Source: a virus. From it: DNA of 64,000 nucleotides. The position numbers and the translations under genes are program-made. The stretch covers positions 185,821-249,820 of IMG/VR virus record IMGVR_UViG_3300044591_002232; one strand, given 5' to 3'. Under the pieces are notes generated by a model. It ran no database searches. It was not told the DNA's origin and was given only the letters and a program-made list of their open reading frames with translations. Of the stretch, positions 14,074-20,469 are shown in pieces (position 1 is the stretch's first letter; each line of letters opens with the position of its first letter).

Positions 14074-14163
14074 ATGATTTTAGGACGAATGGCAATGATT
14101 GCTATGATGACAATGATCGGAACTTATCTGGTCAGCGGTCAGCTAATTCTAGGAGTTTTCTGA
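14074..14163 (+). CDS. Mini-HLIP, 29 aa single-helix protein
   Basis: A 29-codon frame with GAGGA 8 nt before the ATG. The product reads MILGRMAMIAMMTMIGTYLV then SGQLILGVF. This looks like the second half of a phage HLIP helix (GRxAMxG... then TGQIIPG), with the AExxN part cut away and replaced by the start codon. It keeps the GR-AM residues that the upstream HLIP lacks. It lies 10 nt after that gene and would be co-expressed. The two may pair as a heterodimer, or this may be a remnant. Confidence 0.6.
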   Translation: MILGRMAMIAMMTMIGTYLVSGQLILGVF

Positions 14164-14164
14164 G

Positions 14165-14323
14165 ATGGTTGAAATTATTTCCGCCGCGACAACAGTATCA
14201 TCTATAGTGCTGCTGGTGTTGATACTTTTAGAGTGGTTTTTCTTGGGCAAAGCAGTGGAACCTGCGAGAACAGGGGCATCTCTAGTGCTCACGGTGTTGC
14301 TACTTTTAAGGTTGTTTGTCTGA
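14165..14323 (+). CDS. Small gene of uncertain frame (two-helix protein or frameshifted repeat protein)
   Basis: From ATG 14165 the frame gives 52 residues with two hydrophobic stretches. Its codons are unusual for this genome (many GTG, CTG, TTG). In the frame one base back, from about 14173 to 14364, there is no start codon, but the codons look typical and the product contains an internal repeat: YSAAGVDTFRVVFLGQ then SSAHGVATFKVVCL. One extra base near 14172 would join MVE to that frame. So either a real two-helix protein or a frameshifted repeat protein is present. A terminator follows. Confidence 0.35.
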   Translation: MVEIISAATTVSSIVLLVLILLEWFFLGKAVEPARTGASLVLTVLLLLRLFV

Positions 14324-14335
14324 AACTTATTGAAT

Positions 14336-14362
14336 TTAGGGGCCTTGTGCCCCTTTCTTTCT
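14336..14362 (+). terminator. Rho-independent terminator
   Basis: GGGGC (14339-14343), loop CTTGT, GCCCC (14349-14353), extended by an A-T pair and followed by TTTCTTTCT. It closes the envelope/HLIP transcript and directly precedes a late promoter. Confidence 0.75.
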
Positions 14363-14367
14363 AAATA
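14361..14367 (+). promoter_or_regulatory. T4-type late promoter (CTAAATA)
   Basis: CTAAATAG immediately after the terminator and 22 nt upstream of the ATG at 14389. Confidence 0.6.
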
Positions 14368-14388
14368 GGACAACTAGATTAAAAAATA

Positions 14389-14625
14389 ATGGGTGGGTTC
14401 ATTTCCGATTGTGGTAATTATGGGGTCTTTAAGTTTGAAAAACAATGGATGGTGGTTTTTCATAATCAACAGCTAGAAGTTTTTAACACAATTAACCAAT
14501 GCAAAAAGTTCATAAAGACTCATAGCGCCAGTTTAGAAACTGTCATAACCAAACCAAAGACCACCTCAAAACCTGATAAAGTAAAACCAAGTTCTAGGAG
14601 AACCAAGTGCTCACAACAAAAGTAA
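14389..14625 (+). CDS. Unknown protein with basic tail (78 aa)
   Basis: The first 45 residues look folded (ISDCGNYGVFKFEKQWMVVF, then FNTINQCKKFIK); the rest is a lysine, threonine and serine rich tail that is probably disordered. There is no clear ribosome site, but a late promoter stands just upstream. The end overlaps the next gene by 19 nt. No family is recognised. Confidence 0.55.
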   Translation: MGGFISDCGNYGVFKFEKQWMVVFHNQQLEVFNTINQCKKFIKTHSASLETVITKPKTTSKPDKVKPSSRRTKCSQQK

Positions 14626-14918
14626 GACTGCAATTGGAAGAAATCTGCCAGCGAATCGAGTTGAAACAAGAAGTTTCTTTCTCGGACATGAATCTGATTC
14701 AAAAATATGCTAATGTAAATAGAACAGTCTATGATATGCTACAGAGAGCCCGAAGGAGGGCAATTCAAGGAAGTTTTCATGAAGGCGGTCTAGATGAATT
14801 TTTGGACCAGATGAACATCGGAAATCCTGATCCTCAAACTCACATCACTAAAGATAGTAGTATTGATGATCTTGCGGATTTCTTCAAAAGCGATAATGAC
14901 CACATGCGGCGAGATTAA
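14607..14918 (+). CDS. Conserved cyanophage protein (103 aa)
   Basis: The start is a GTG at 14607 with AGGAG 7 nt upstream, which decides the start. The chain begins MLTTKVRLQLEEICQRIEL, contains a basic stretch MLQRARRRAIQGS and ends with a short acidic region (DDLADFFKSD). From memory, a protein with this MLTT(K/R)VRL(Q/E)LEEIC beginning is common in T4-like cyanophages without assigned function. It overlaps the next start (TAATG). Confidence 0.75.
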   Translation: MLTTKVRLQLEEICQRIELKQEVSFSDMNLIQKYANVNRTVYDMLQRARRRAIQGSFHEGGLDEFLDQMNIGNPDPQTHITKDSSIDDLADFFKSDNDHMRRD

Positions 14919-15172
14919 TGCTTCTTTCTAATTATCAAATAGTTTTACTTTTTATCTTTTCTGTCATTGCTTATATGGTGGTAGTAGATAAAAATGTTGC
15001 AGAATACATTAATCTTGCTTTTAAGATTTTCTGGATAACCATTCAAAGATATTTCTGGATTCTGAGATACCACCCCAAAAATCCAATCACGAACTTTATT
15101 ATGGCCAGGCGATACGCCAAAATGGCCAAGGAGTTTCACAAGGAAATGACCTCCAAGCCCCCTCTTGACTGA
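14918..15172 (+). CDS. Small membrane protein conserved in cyanophages (84 aa)
   Basis: One strong N-terminal membrane helix (residues 4-22, SNYQIVLLFIFSVIAYMVVV) is followed by a second amphipathic, aromatic stretch (IFWITIQRYFWILRYHPKNP) and a basic tail with ARRYAKMAKEFHKE. The HPKNPITN motif is one I associate with a conserved cyanophage membrane protein. Its function is unknown. A sigma70-like promoter overlaps its stop. Confidence 0.7.
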   Translation: MLLSNYQIVLLFIFSVIAYMVVVDKNVAEYINLAFKIFWITIQRYFWILRYHPKNPITNFIMARRYAKMAKEFHKEMTSKPPLD

Positions 15173-15194
15173 TCACACCATCCTGTGCTAGAAT
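15165..15194 (+). promoter_or_regulatory. Sigma70-type promoter overlapping a start codon
   Basis: TTGACT (15165-15170) and TAGAAT (15189-15194) are 18 nt apart. The -10 covers the A and T of the ATG at 15193. Transcripts from here would begin inside the gene, making ATG 15217 the first usable start on them. Confidence 0.5.
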
Positions 15195-15798
15195 GACAAC
15201 ACCATCCGATTTTGACATGGAAGACAAACTAGATTTTAAGTCCTTACAATCAAGGATTAATGAAATTAAAGAAGGCGGCGAAGAAAGTGCCGACTTTACA
15301 ATGGAATATATTCAGTGCCTATTTGATCGACATGATCTTAAAGAAAGTATTCCAGATGATTATGAATTACCAGATGTTCCTGATGTTATTTTTGACGCGA
15401 TTCGCAAAGGAGAAGTTCCCACACGGGATCAAATTCTTCTAATGGATGCTGATACTCAAAATCATCTTCTTTTTGAACTTGTCTGGGCCTGTGGGATGCT
15501 TGCGGTTTCTTATTACACCCAAGATGAAGAAACAGAAGATGAAGAATCAAGTACTTTTGATGTTATTCTTAATATGGTCAAGGAAGGTCCTGGTCAATGG
15601 TCTGCCTGTTATCTTATTGCGGTCATGACTCTTATGAATGCCAGGGTTCCTTCCCAGACTATGATTGCACGACTCACAAATAATTTTGACGAATCAGAAG
15701 AACAGGTCCAGGAAAATATTAACAACTTTATCGAACTTGCTTCTGCGTTACTTCTAAGGCATAAAGAAGACAAGATCTATTATGATTCTGAGGAATGA
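15193..15798 (+). CDS. Unknown acidic protein (201 aa)
   Basis: The protein is strongly acidic and mostly helical. It contains YELPDVPDVIFDAIRKGEVP (about 58-77) and a hydrophobic middle (LLFELVWACGMLAVSYYT). Another ATG lies at 15217 (Met9), which would fit the overlapping promoter better. No catalytic motif is visible; the high Asp/Glu content could suit a DNA-mimic or inhibitor, but that is a guess. Its stop overlaps the next small gene by ATGA. Confidence 0.65.
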   Translation: MTTPSDFDMEDKLDFKSLQSRINEIKEGGEESADFTMEYIQCLFDRHDLKESIPDDYELPDVPDVIFDAIRKGEVPTRDQILLMDADTQNHLLFELVWACGMLAVSYYTQDEETEDEESSTFDVILNMVKEGPGQWSACYLIAVMTLMNARVPSQTMIARLTNNFDESEEQVQENINNFIELASALLLRHKEDKIYYDSEE

Positions 15799-15959
15799 CC
15801 GATTTTGATCCAACGGCTCCTTGGTTTGAATTTAATTCATATTGCGAGTGCTGCTATTCTTTAGGAGTAGCCCCGTCAATCAGGGCCTTTGTTGGTTATA
15901 ACAAGTTCTTCAAAGAGTATTTTAATGAGAAAACGCAAAAATTCGACGCCAAAGGTTAA
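15795..15959 (+). CDS. Small cysteine-containing protein (54 aa)
   Basis: The start overlaps the previous stop (ATGA) and GAGGA lies immediately upstream. It encodes 54 residues beginning MTDFDPTAPWFEFN, with a compact CECC cluster at 17-20 and a C-terminal basic-aromatic stretch (VGYNKFFKEYF). The cysteine cluster could bind metal. Its 3' end overlaps the following gene by 35 nt in another frame. No family is recognised. Confidence 0.55.
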   Translation: MTDFDPTAPWFEFNSYCECCYSLGVAPSIRAFVGYNKFFKEYFNEKTQKFDAKG

Positions 15960-16167
15960 ACCCCCGGCCATCGCCACCTCAAGCGTTGATTATGAGCTGC
16001 CCCCTTTCCATATTGCATTTCCGTTCAGGCTGTGCTACAATGACCGAGGAGAAGAAAAAACCTGCTACTTTTCTTGTAAGGAGCATGTTCAGTCTTATGT
16101 CAGTCGCTACAAGTTAAAGAAAAATCAGGTTAAAATCGAGAAAACACTACCCAAAGGAGAAAACTAA
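15925..16167 (+). CDS. Conserved cyanophage protein (80 aa)
   Basis: I start it at ATG 15925 (MRKRKNSTPKVK) rather than a TTG 36 nt earlier inside the previous gene. After a basic lead come FHIAFPFRLCYNDRGEEK and YFSCKEHVQSYVSRYKLKK, which suggest a small two-layer fold. From memory, similar sequences with a FSxKExxxxYxxRxKLKK segment occur in cyanophages as hypotheticals. The next gene starts 2 nt after its stop, and the AAAGGAG inside its end serves as that gene's ribosome site. Confidence 0.65.
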   Translation: MRKRKNSTPKVKPPAIATSSVDYELPPFHIAFPFRLCYNDRGEEKTCYFSCKEHVQSYVSRYKLKKNQVKIEKTLPKGEN

Positions 16168-16168
16168 A

Positions 16169-16606
16169 ATGAATGTGGAGTATCGTTTTTCAGAAAATCG
16201 GGCTGCTGTTCTAAAAATGTGTGATTGTGTTGGTAACTATCGCGTAAAGGGACTGGATCACCGAGGAAATAAGTTTAGAACATCTATTGGTCAGTGGAAT
16301 AAACTAGAACTAGCCACAGAAAAAGATTATTGTGAGTTCTTTAAAAGAGATAATCATATTTCAAATAATTCTGTCACTTCTAGTGGGTCTAGGTCATTTA
16401 AGATGCAAATTACCGAAACAACACCAAATTGTAGACCACATTATCCAATGAGTATTGAAGCACATTCTGAGGATGTTCCTTTATTTTTAGAATTTATTGG
16501 TAAACATCCTTGGTTTAATGATCCAGATTTAAGTTTTGTTCCTATGCCATCTGATCAAAAATTTCCAGAGTTGACTGATGAGAAAATTATGGAATTTCGG
16601 TTATAA
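16169..16606 (+). CDS. Unknown protein (145 aa)
   Basis: A strong ribosome site (AAAGGAG) stands 9 nt before the ATG. The protein has a beta-rich opening (MNVEYRFSENRAAVLKMCD) and a C-terminal half with YPMSIEAHSEDVPLFLEFI and HPWFNDPDLSFVP. No known motif. It belongs to the run of small genes of likely host-takeover function, a label based only on position and size. Confidence 0.6.
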   Translation: MNVEYRFSENRAAVLKMCDCVGNYRVKGLDHRGNKFRTSIGQWNKLELATEKDYCEFFKRDNHISNNSVTSSGSRSFKMQITETTPNCRPHYPMSIEAHSEDVPLFLEFIGKHPWFNDPDLSFVPMPSDQKFPELTDEKIMEFRL

Positions 16607-16634
16607 TTGCCAATCAAAAACTTGGAGAAAATTA

Positions 16635-16868
16635 ATGAAACCAACTTGTTCATTGTCATGGGAACCCAACCCAACCCCTAATACTTATTCTGGCTGGGCA
16701 ACTTATAGGGCCGGTGATATGACCGTAGCCATTGAAATGGATAGCTTTAGGCGGGCTCAAGCTCTTTATGAACTAATTAATATGGCATGTGTTCTAAGTA
16801 AGTGCCAAGCAATTGATCAATCTATTGATGGTATTAATCGCTTACTTGAAAATTATCGAGATGAATAA
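16635..16868 (+). CDS. Unknown protein (77 aa)
   Basis: ATG 16635 is chosen because GGAG lies 8 nt upstream; the frame is open further upstream but that part overlaps the previous gene. The product begins MKPTCSLSWEPNPTPNTYSG, has a FRRAQALYELINMACVLSK helix, and ends in a short charged tail. A beta segment followed by a helix suggests a compact domain. No family is recognised. Confidence 0.6.
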   Translation: MKPTCSLSWEPNPTPNTYSGWATYRAGDMTVAIEMDSFRRAQALYELINMACVLSKCQAIDQSIDGINRLLENYRDE

Positions 16869-17058
16869 TATTATAACTTTTGATATTAGATGGTTTACTT
16901 TTGTTAATGATTGTGGTGATAGAATGGGGTTCTTTCGTTTATTTGGACGGGGGCTGGCTTGGAAGGATCTAAGATATAATCCTCTTCTCTTTAGTGAAAG
17001 AAACAATTATGTAAATACATTTAAAATCGGTCATTATTCGTTTAAATTTTTAAATTAA
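16861..17058 (+). CDS. Unknown basic aromatic protein (65 aa)
   Basis: The start (ATG 16861) overlaps the previous gene by 8 nt. The sequence is rich in Phe, Trp and Arg, with ITFDIRWFTFVND and FFRLFGRGLAWKDLRYNPLL, then a beta-like end (FKIGHYSFKFLN). Similar short aromatic proteins are common in cyanophage early regions. No domain is identified. Confidence 0.55.
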   Translation: MNNIITFDIRWFTFVNDCGDRMGFFRLFGRGLAWKDLRYNPLLFSERNNYVNTFKIGHYSFKFLN

Positions 17059-17082
17059 AATAACCCAAAGGAGAAAACTAAA

Positions 17083-17310
17083 ATGGCACTTAGCGAAAAA
17101 GTAGAAGACAAGCTGAAAGAAGCCGAAGGAGTTCTTCGGGATTCTCTTTATTGGGCTTCCAAGAATGAAAAGCCTACGACTATCAGTGCAATCTCTCATG
17201 TTCTTCTTGAGATTGATGCTCTTCTAAAAATTGATAAATTCCAGGATCAACTAGAAAATCTAATAAATAAACAAGATCCTAACAATCCCTTTGGAGGATT
17301 CTTTAAGTGA
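17083..17310 (+). CDS. Conserved cyanophage helical protein (75 aa)
   Basis: A strong ribosome site (AAAGGAGAAAACTAAA) precedes the ATG. The product is a helical hairpin: MALSEKVEDKLKEAEGVL, RDSLYWASKNEKPTTISAI, then DKFQDQLENLINKQ and a short PNNPFGGFF tail. Proteins starting MALSE(K/Q)V with an NEKP or TEKP turn are, from memory, frequent in T4-like cyanophages. Function unknown. Confidence 0.7.
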   Translation: MALSEKVEDKLKEAEGVLRDSLYWASKNEKPTTISAISHVLLEIDALLKIDKFQDQLENLINKQDPNNPFGGFFK

Positions 17311-17483
17311 TTAATTACCTTTCTGAAACTGAGCAAGACGAGCTTTTCGCGTTAAAAAACGCTATTACGGACAGTATTTCTGCTGTTAATTCTGATAAAA
17401 TGGAACGCTTTACAGAGCTATTCGTTAGGACTCTTTCAGGAAAAGGCCCTGGTGAGGTTTTTGCAGAACCTTCTAACTTCTAA
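17307..17483 (+). CDS. Small unknown protein (58 aa), GTG start
   Basis: A GTG at 17307 overlaps the previous stop (GTGA) and has TTGGAGG 10-16 nt upstream. It encodes a 58-residue acidic helical protein beginning MINYLSETEQDELFALKNAI and ending with a proline-rich tail. The good ribosome site and the exact fit between two genes support it. A late promoter for the next gene overlaps its stop. Confidence 0.6.
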   Translation: MINYLSETEQDELFALKNAITDSISAVNSDKMERFTELFVRTLSGKGPGEVFAEPSNF

Positions 17484-17486
17484 ATA
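17480..17486 (+). promoter_or_regulatory. T4-type late promoter (CTAAATA)
   Basis: CTAAATAG overlaps the stop of the upstream gene and lies 16 nt before the ATG at 17502. Confidence 0.65.
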
Positions 17487-17501
17487 GTCAAAAAGGCTAT
17501 T

Positions 17502-17747
17502 ATGAAAACATTCAGACAATTTCTAGAACAAGATATTTCTTCTTTTGAACAAAGACGTAAAAATACCTTGGACATGAATAGAGAAAGACTTGAGCAAGAC
17601 GCTGAAAGAAGGAAACAAGAGTCTGAAGAAAGAACAACCAAACTAAAGGCCGAAAGACAAGCTAGGGAAGAAGAACGACACCAAAAAGAGGTCGCTAGAA
17701 GAGAACAACAATTACAACAAAGATTACGCCAACTAGAGCAACGATGA
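17502..17747 (+). CDS. Coiled-coil protein (81 aa)
   Basis: After MKTFRQFLEQDISSFEQR the chain is one long, highly charged helix rich in Glu, Arg and Gln with heptad-like spacing (residues 15-81). The MKTFR(Q/E)FLE opening is, from memory, shared by several cyanophage small proteins, some of them structural. A late promoter just upstream supports late expression. It overlaps the glutaredoxin gene by 4 nt. Confidence 0.7.
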   Translation: MKTFRQFLEQDISSFEQRRKNTLDMNRERLEQDAERRKQESEERTTKLKAERQAREEERHQKEVARREQQLQQRLRQLEQR

Positions 17748-17980
17748 AATTCACAATCTATTCAAAACCTGGCTGCCCTTATTGTGATAAGATTAAAGCA
17801 GTCATGTATAATTATAATTTTGAACATGTGGTCTACACTCTTGACGAAGATTTTACTCGTCAACAATTTATTGATCAATTTGGGCCAGGACGCACATTTC
17901 CTCAGGTTATTATGAATGATCAAAAACTTGGTGGCTGTGTAGATACTGTAAAATACCTAAGAGAGCAAAATCTTGTCTAA
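17744..17980 (+). CDS. grx: Glutaredoxin
   Basis: A 78-residue single-domain glutaredoxin with active site C11-P-Y-C14 (SKPGCPYCDKIK), a TFPQV segment with the cis-proline near residue 53, and GGCVDTVKYL near the C terminus, the glutathione-binding GG(C/S)xD motif. It reduces disulphides using glutathione; in T4-like phages it serves ribonucleotide reductase. It is coupled by ATGA to the coiled-coil gene and shares a base with the next start. Confidence 0.93.
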   Translation: MKFTIYSKPGCPYCDKIKAVMYNYNFEHVVYTLDEDFTRQQFIDQFGPGRTFPQVIMNDQKLGGCVDTVKYLREQNLV

Positions 17981-18330
17981 TGGAAGAGACTCTTTATGAT
18001 GTAGAAAAAGCAATTGATTTTGCCTTTAAAGAAAAGAAATTTATTATGAATTTCTACTCTTATTTAAAGGTAAAAAATGCTCGTAGGGTTGATGCCCAAG
18101 AATTTAAAAAGAGTCTGACTGCCGAAAATATCAGATCCCTGGCTCAGGAACTGAATCTTTATATCCAAGGCGGCCAGACCGAAGATGCCAAGCAACTCAG
18201 GGAGGCTTATGGACATCTCTCTAAACCAGAAGCCAGAAAAATCATGACCTATATTTTAGGTTTCATTGATGATTGTGATAAGTACGTTAAGGACAAGAAT
18301 GCAAAACGGCCAAGACGAAAGCCTAAATAA
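17980..18330 (+). CDS. Conserved cyanophage protein (116 aa)
   Basis: An acidic helical protein beginning MEETLYDVEKAIDFAFKEKK, with the conspicuous stretch REAYGHLSKPEARKI near residues 68-82 and a very basic C-terminal tail. A protein with YGHLSKPEARK is widely conserved in T4-like cyanophages as I recall, with no function assigned. The start overlaps the glutaredoxin stop (TAATG). Confidence 0.75.
   Translation: MEETLYDVEKAIDFAFKEKKFIMNFYSYLKVKNARRVDAQEFKKSLTAENIRSLAQELNLYIQGGQTEDAKQLREAYGHLSKPEARKIMTYILGFIDDCDKYVKDKNAKRPRRKPK
18323..18329 (+). promoter_or_regulatory. T4-type late promoter (CTAAATA)
   Basis: CTAAATAA overlaps the stop of the upstream gene and lies 27 nt before ATG 18356. 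Confidence 0.55.
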
Positions 18331-18355
18331 TATACCAAACCGAGGAATCCTATGG

Positions 18356-18511
18356 ATGATCGGTTCAAAAAGTAATAAGGAGGAGCAGTTTTTCAATTTT
18401 CACATTCAGAAAACTGTTACTCTTTTCTCTAGAAGATTTCAGTTTTCTGTAGGACTTACCGGAACAAAATCTAAGGAGAAAACAAATGTACGGAATGACT
18501 ATTTACATTAG
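18356..18511 (+). CDS. Small beta-rich protein (51 aa)
   Basis: ATG 18356 is chosen because GAGGA lies 9 nt upstream; longer starts in this frame run back into the previous gene. The product begins MIGSKSNKEEQFFNFHIQKT and continues with alternating hydrophobic residues (VTLFSRRFQFSVGLTG), like two beta strands. Its end overlaps the next gene by 26 nt. A similar short protein next to this membrane protein is, I believe, usual in cyanophages. Confidence 0.55.
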   Translation: MIGSKSNKEEQFFNFHIQKTVTLFSRRFQFSVGLTGTKSKEKTNVRNDYLH

Positions 18512-18746
18512 CATTGTACTAACATTATTACTTTTTGTGGTGGGTGGAATTGTTGGATGGATTATTTCTTTGTATGTAAATAAAGAAGAAGATACTCGTC
18601 CTTTTATTCACCCTGAGTTCATGGACGCATCAGGAAACATACTTCCAGACGAAATTCTCGCATTAAGATTTACCCCCAAATTAGACATAGAAGAGGATTA
18701 TTATGACACAGACCCCGACGAAGACGAAGCCGAAAACTACGGTTAA
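18486..18746 (+). CDS. Conserved cyanophage membrane protein (86 aa)
   Basis: A strong ribosome site (TAAGGAG) precedes the ATG. A membrane helix spans about residues 5-28 (IYISIVLTLLLFVVGGIVGW); the remainder is acidic and soluble, with HPEFMDASGNILPDEILALR. The HPEFxDxxGxxxxxE(I/L) motif is one I recall from conserved cyanophage membrane proteins. It would sit in the inner membrane with its tail in the cytoplasm. It overlaps the next gene by 44 nt. Confidence 0.7.
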   Translation: MYGMTIYISIVLTLLLFVVGGIVGWIISLYVNKEEDTRPFIHPEFMDASGNILPDEILALRFTPKLDIEEDYYDTDPDEDEAENYG

Positions 18747-19266
18747 ACCAGTTAATTTACCAGCAAATCCATTTCAGCATGAGATTTTAGAACTCGCCTG
18801 TTCTCAAAGAACTCGGGCCAAGAAGATTGAGATTCTTCAAAAATACCAAAACAATGCTCTTGTTGCATTGTTTATTTGGAATTATGATGAATCTGTGGTT
18901 AGCCTAATCCCTCAAGGAGAAGTTCCCTATTCGGCAGCCGGAGATATGACATCTGGCAATGACACTCTTTCGGCTGCCATTGAAAAGCAAATTGATGATA
19001 AAATGGTTGATGCTCTTGGTGGTAATCAACGAACCACCCTAAGAAATGAGGCCGATAAGTTTTACATGTTTATCAAAGGTGGTAATGATTCTCTTTCTTC
19101 AATTCGACGAGAGACTATCTTTATTCAACTTCTAGAAGGTCTTCATCCAAAAGAGGCCCAGATTCTTTGTCTTGTAAAGGACAAGCGACTCACTGATGTT
19201 TATAATCTACCATTTGATCTGATTCAAGAGACCTTTCCCTTTATTCAATGGGGTGGGAGGTCATGA
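18703..19266 (+). CDS. DUF6433-like conserved phage protein (187 aa)
   Basis: The ATG lies inside the upstream gene. After a Thr/Lys-rich lead comes HEILELACSQRTRAKKIEIL, then KYQNNALVALFIWNYDESVV, IPQGEVPYSAAG, DKFYMFIKGG, and RRETIFIQLLEGLHPKEAQI followed by KDKRLTDVYN. This order matches the conserved cyanophage and T4-like protein that I know as DUF6433. Its role is unknown; it is usually linked to early or middle genes. Confidence 0.8.
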   Translation: MTQTPTKTKPKTTVKPVNLPANPFQHEILELACSQRTRAKKIEILQKYQNNALVALFIWNYDESVVSLIPQGEVPYSAAGDMTSGNDTLSAAIEKQIDDKMVDALGGNQRTTLRNEADKFYMFIKGGNDSLSSIRRETIFIQLLEGLHPKEAQILCLVKDKRLTDVYNLPFDLIQETFPFIQWGGRS

Positions 19267-19565
19267 TGTGGACCGAAGAAGAAAAAAAGAATCTTCCCAG
19301 GAAGTATAATTGCCAACTGATTTATTCTAGTGCTTCTTTAGAACAGGCCAGGGACAAGTCTCTTCCTCGGGATGCCTATCTAGTCTATTATAAGGATAAT
19401 GAAGGTAATCTCGCAATGGATGTTTGTAGATGTAGTAAAAAGGTTAATTTGTTTGATCTTTATTACGATAAATTTGGAAATGTTCAAAAAATTGCGTTTG
19501 GTTATGGTAATGTGAGTCCTAAACTCTGGGGCGAAGAACCTAAAAAGAAAAAGAGGAATTCTTGA
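19263..19565 (+). CDS. Conserved cyanophage protein (100 aa)
   Basis: ATG 19263 overlaps the previous stop and has GGGAGG 4-10 nt upstream. The product contains LPRKYNCQLIYSSASLEQAR, LPRDAYLVYYKD, VCRCSKKVNLFDLYYDKFG and FGYGNVSPKLWG, ending in a Lys/Arg tail. That pattern is highly conserved in T4-like cyanophages, where it is annotated as hypothetical. C-x-C and a basic tail suggest nucleic-acid contact, but this is unproven. Confidence 0.75.
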   Translation: MMWTEEEKKNLPRKYNCQLIYSSASLEQARDKSLPRDAYLVYYKDNEGNLAMDVCRCSKKVNLFDLYYDKFGNVQKIAFGYGNVSPKLWGEEPKKKKRNS

Positions 19566-19759
19566 TGTCAGATGGATTTGGAGACAACAAAAAAGTCAAG
19601 ATCTCGGTAAATCGAGATGAAATCAATAAAATTATCAAAAAGTACAAAAGAGCCAAGAAACTTATGAGAACCAATGTTTATCAGGTGCAGGTCATGGACG
19701 GCACCGAGACTTATATTTCTGGTCTAATCAAAGAGGCCAAGTCAGATCCGCCTGAGTAA
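19565..19759 (+). CDS. Small basic protein (64 aa)
   Basis: The ATG is coupled to the previous stop (TGATG). It starts MSDGFGDNKKVKISVNRDEI and has a lysine-rich helix (NKIIKKYKRAKKLMRT). High net positive charge is compatible with nucleic-acid binding. It ends 3 nt before the speD gene. No named family. Confidence 0.6.
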   Translation: MSDGFGDNKKVKISVNRDEINKIIKKYKRAKKLMRTNVYQVQVMDGTETYISGLIKEAKSDPPE

Positions 19760-19762
19760 GAA

Positions 19763-20089
19763 ATGGGAAAGCACTACATCTTAAACCTTTATGGTTGCGA
19801 ATTTAATGTTCTAGACGATCTAGAATTTCTTGTTCAACTTTTAGTAGACTCGGCTCTTCTTTGTGGGGCCACTATTTTAGAAAGATGCTCTTATAAATTC
19901 CAACCACAAGGAGTCACGGCCATTCTTCTTCTTGCCGAATCTCATATTTCAATTCATACTGTTCCAGAAAAAGGAGAGGCCTATGTTGATTTTTATACGT
20001 GTAGTGTAGTAGACCCAATTGTTGGCTGTCAAAATGTAATTGAAAAACTGGTCCCTTCTTCACATAAACTTGAACTAATTGAAAGATGA
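19763..20089 (+). CDS. speD: S-adenosylmethionine decarboxylase proenzyme (SpeD)
   Basis: A 108-residue bacterial-type AdoMet decarboxylase. The self-cleavage site is AESHISIHT with S60, which becomes the pyruvoyl group; the processing residues H65 and C80 are in the expected places (S63, H68 and C83 in the Thermotoga enzyme). MGKHYILNLYGCEFNVLDD is the usual opening. It supplies decarboxylated SAM for spermidine synthesis. Marine and freshwater cyanophages carry it often. Two neighbouring small genes are coupled to it. Confidence 0.93.
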   Translation: MGKHYILNLYGCEFNVLDDLEFLVQLLVDSALLCGATILERCSYKFQPQGVTAILLLAESHISIHTVPEKGEAYVDFYTCSVVDPIVGCQNVIEKLVPSSHKLELIER

Positions 20090-20313
20090 ATTCTGAAAGA
20101 GTCAAATTAATTATTAAAAATATGGAGCTTCTTTTGGCCCAGTTAAAACTAGAATATGATGAAGAGGAGCCCACACCAAAAAGACAAAAAGAAAACTTTA
20201 TAGATATAAGGGATCTTCTTAGACTAGAAGAATATGAAGAACCAGAGTATTATGAAGAACCGGAAGATGATTTACCAAATGTTTCAGTAAGATGGAGGAA
20301 TGATGATGTATGA
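20086..20313 (+). CDS. Conserved cyanophage acidic protein (75 aa)
   Basis: It overlaps speD by ATGA. A short amphipathic helix (MNSERVKLIIKNMELLLAQL) is followed by a very acidic, proline and tyrosine containing tail. A protein with MN(S/P)ERVKLI(I/V)KNME is, from memory, conserved next to speD or nearby in T4-like cyanophages. Function unknown. Confidence 0.7.
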   Translation: MNSERVKLIIKNMELLLAQLKLEYDEEEPTPKRQKENFIDIRDLLRLEEYEEPEYYEEPEDDLPNVSVRWRNDDV

Positions 20314-20467
20314 TCTAAATGATTTTGAAAAGGGCCTAGGAAACTTTTCCGACCGCGTAGAGATTATTGTTGGCCTAGAAATTGGTGATAAGATTTCTTC
20401 CGATGAGGCTTATAAAATGATTAAAGAAGAGTTTAAAAAACTTAAAAAACTACATACGGAAAATTGA
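20306..20467 (+). CDS. Small helical protein (53 aa)
   Basis: GGAGGA lies 7 nt before ATG 20306 and the gene overlaps the previous stop. The 53 residues run MYDLNDFEKGLGNFSDRVEI, IVGLEIGDKISSDEAYKMIK and a lysine-rich helix. The strong ribosome site and tight packing between two genes support it. No homologue is recognised. Confidence 0.6.
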   Translation: MYDLNDFEKGLGNFSDRVEIIVGLEIGDKISSDEAYKMIKEEFKKLKKLHTEN

Positions 20468-20469
20468 TT

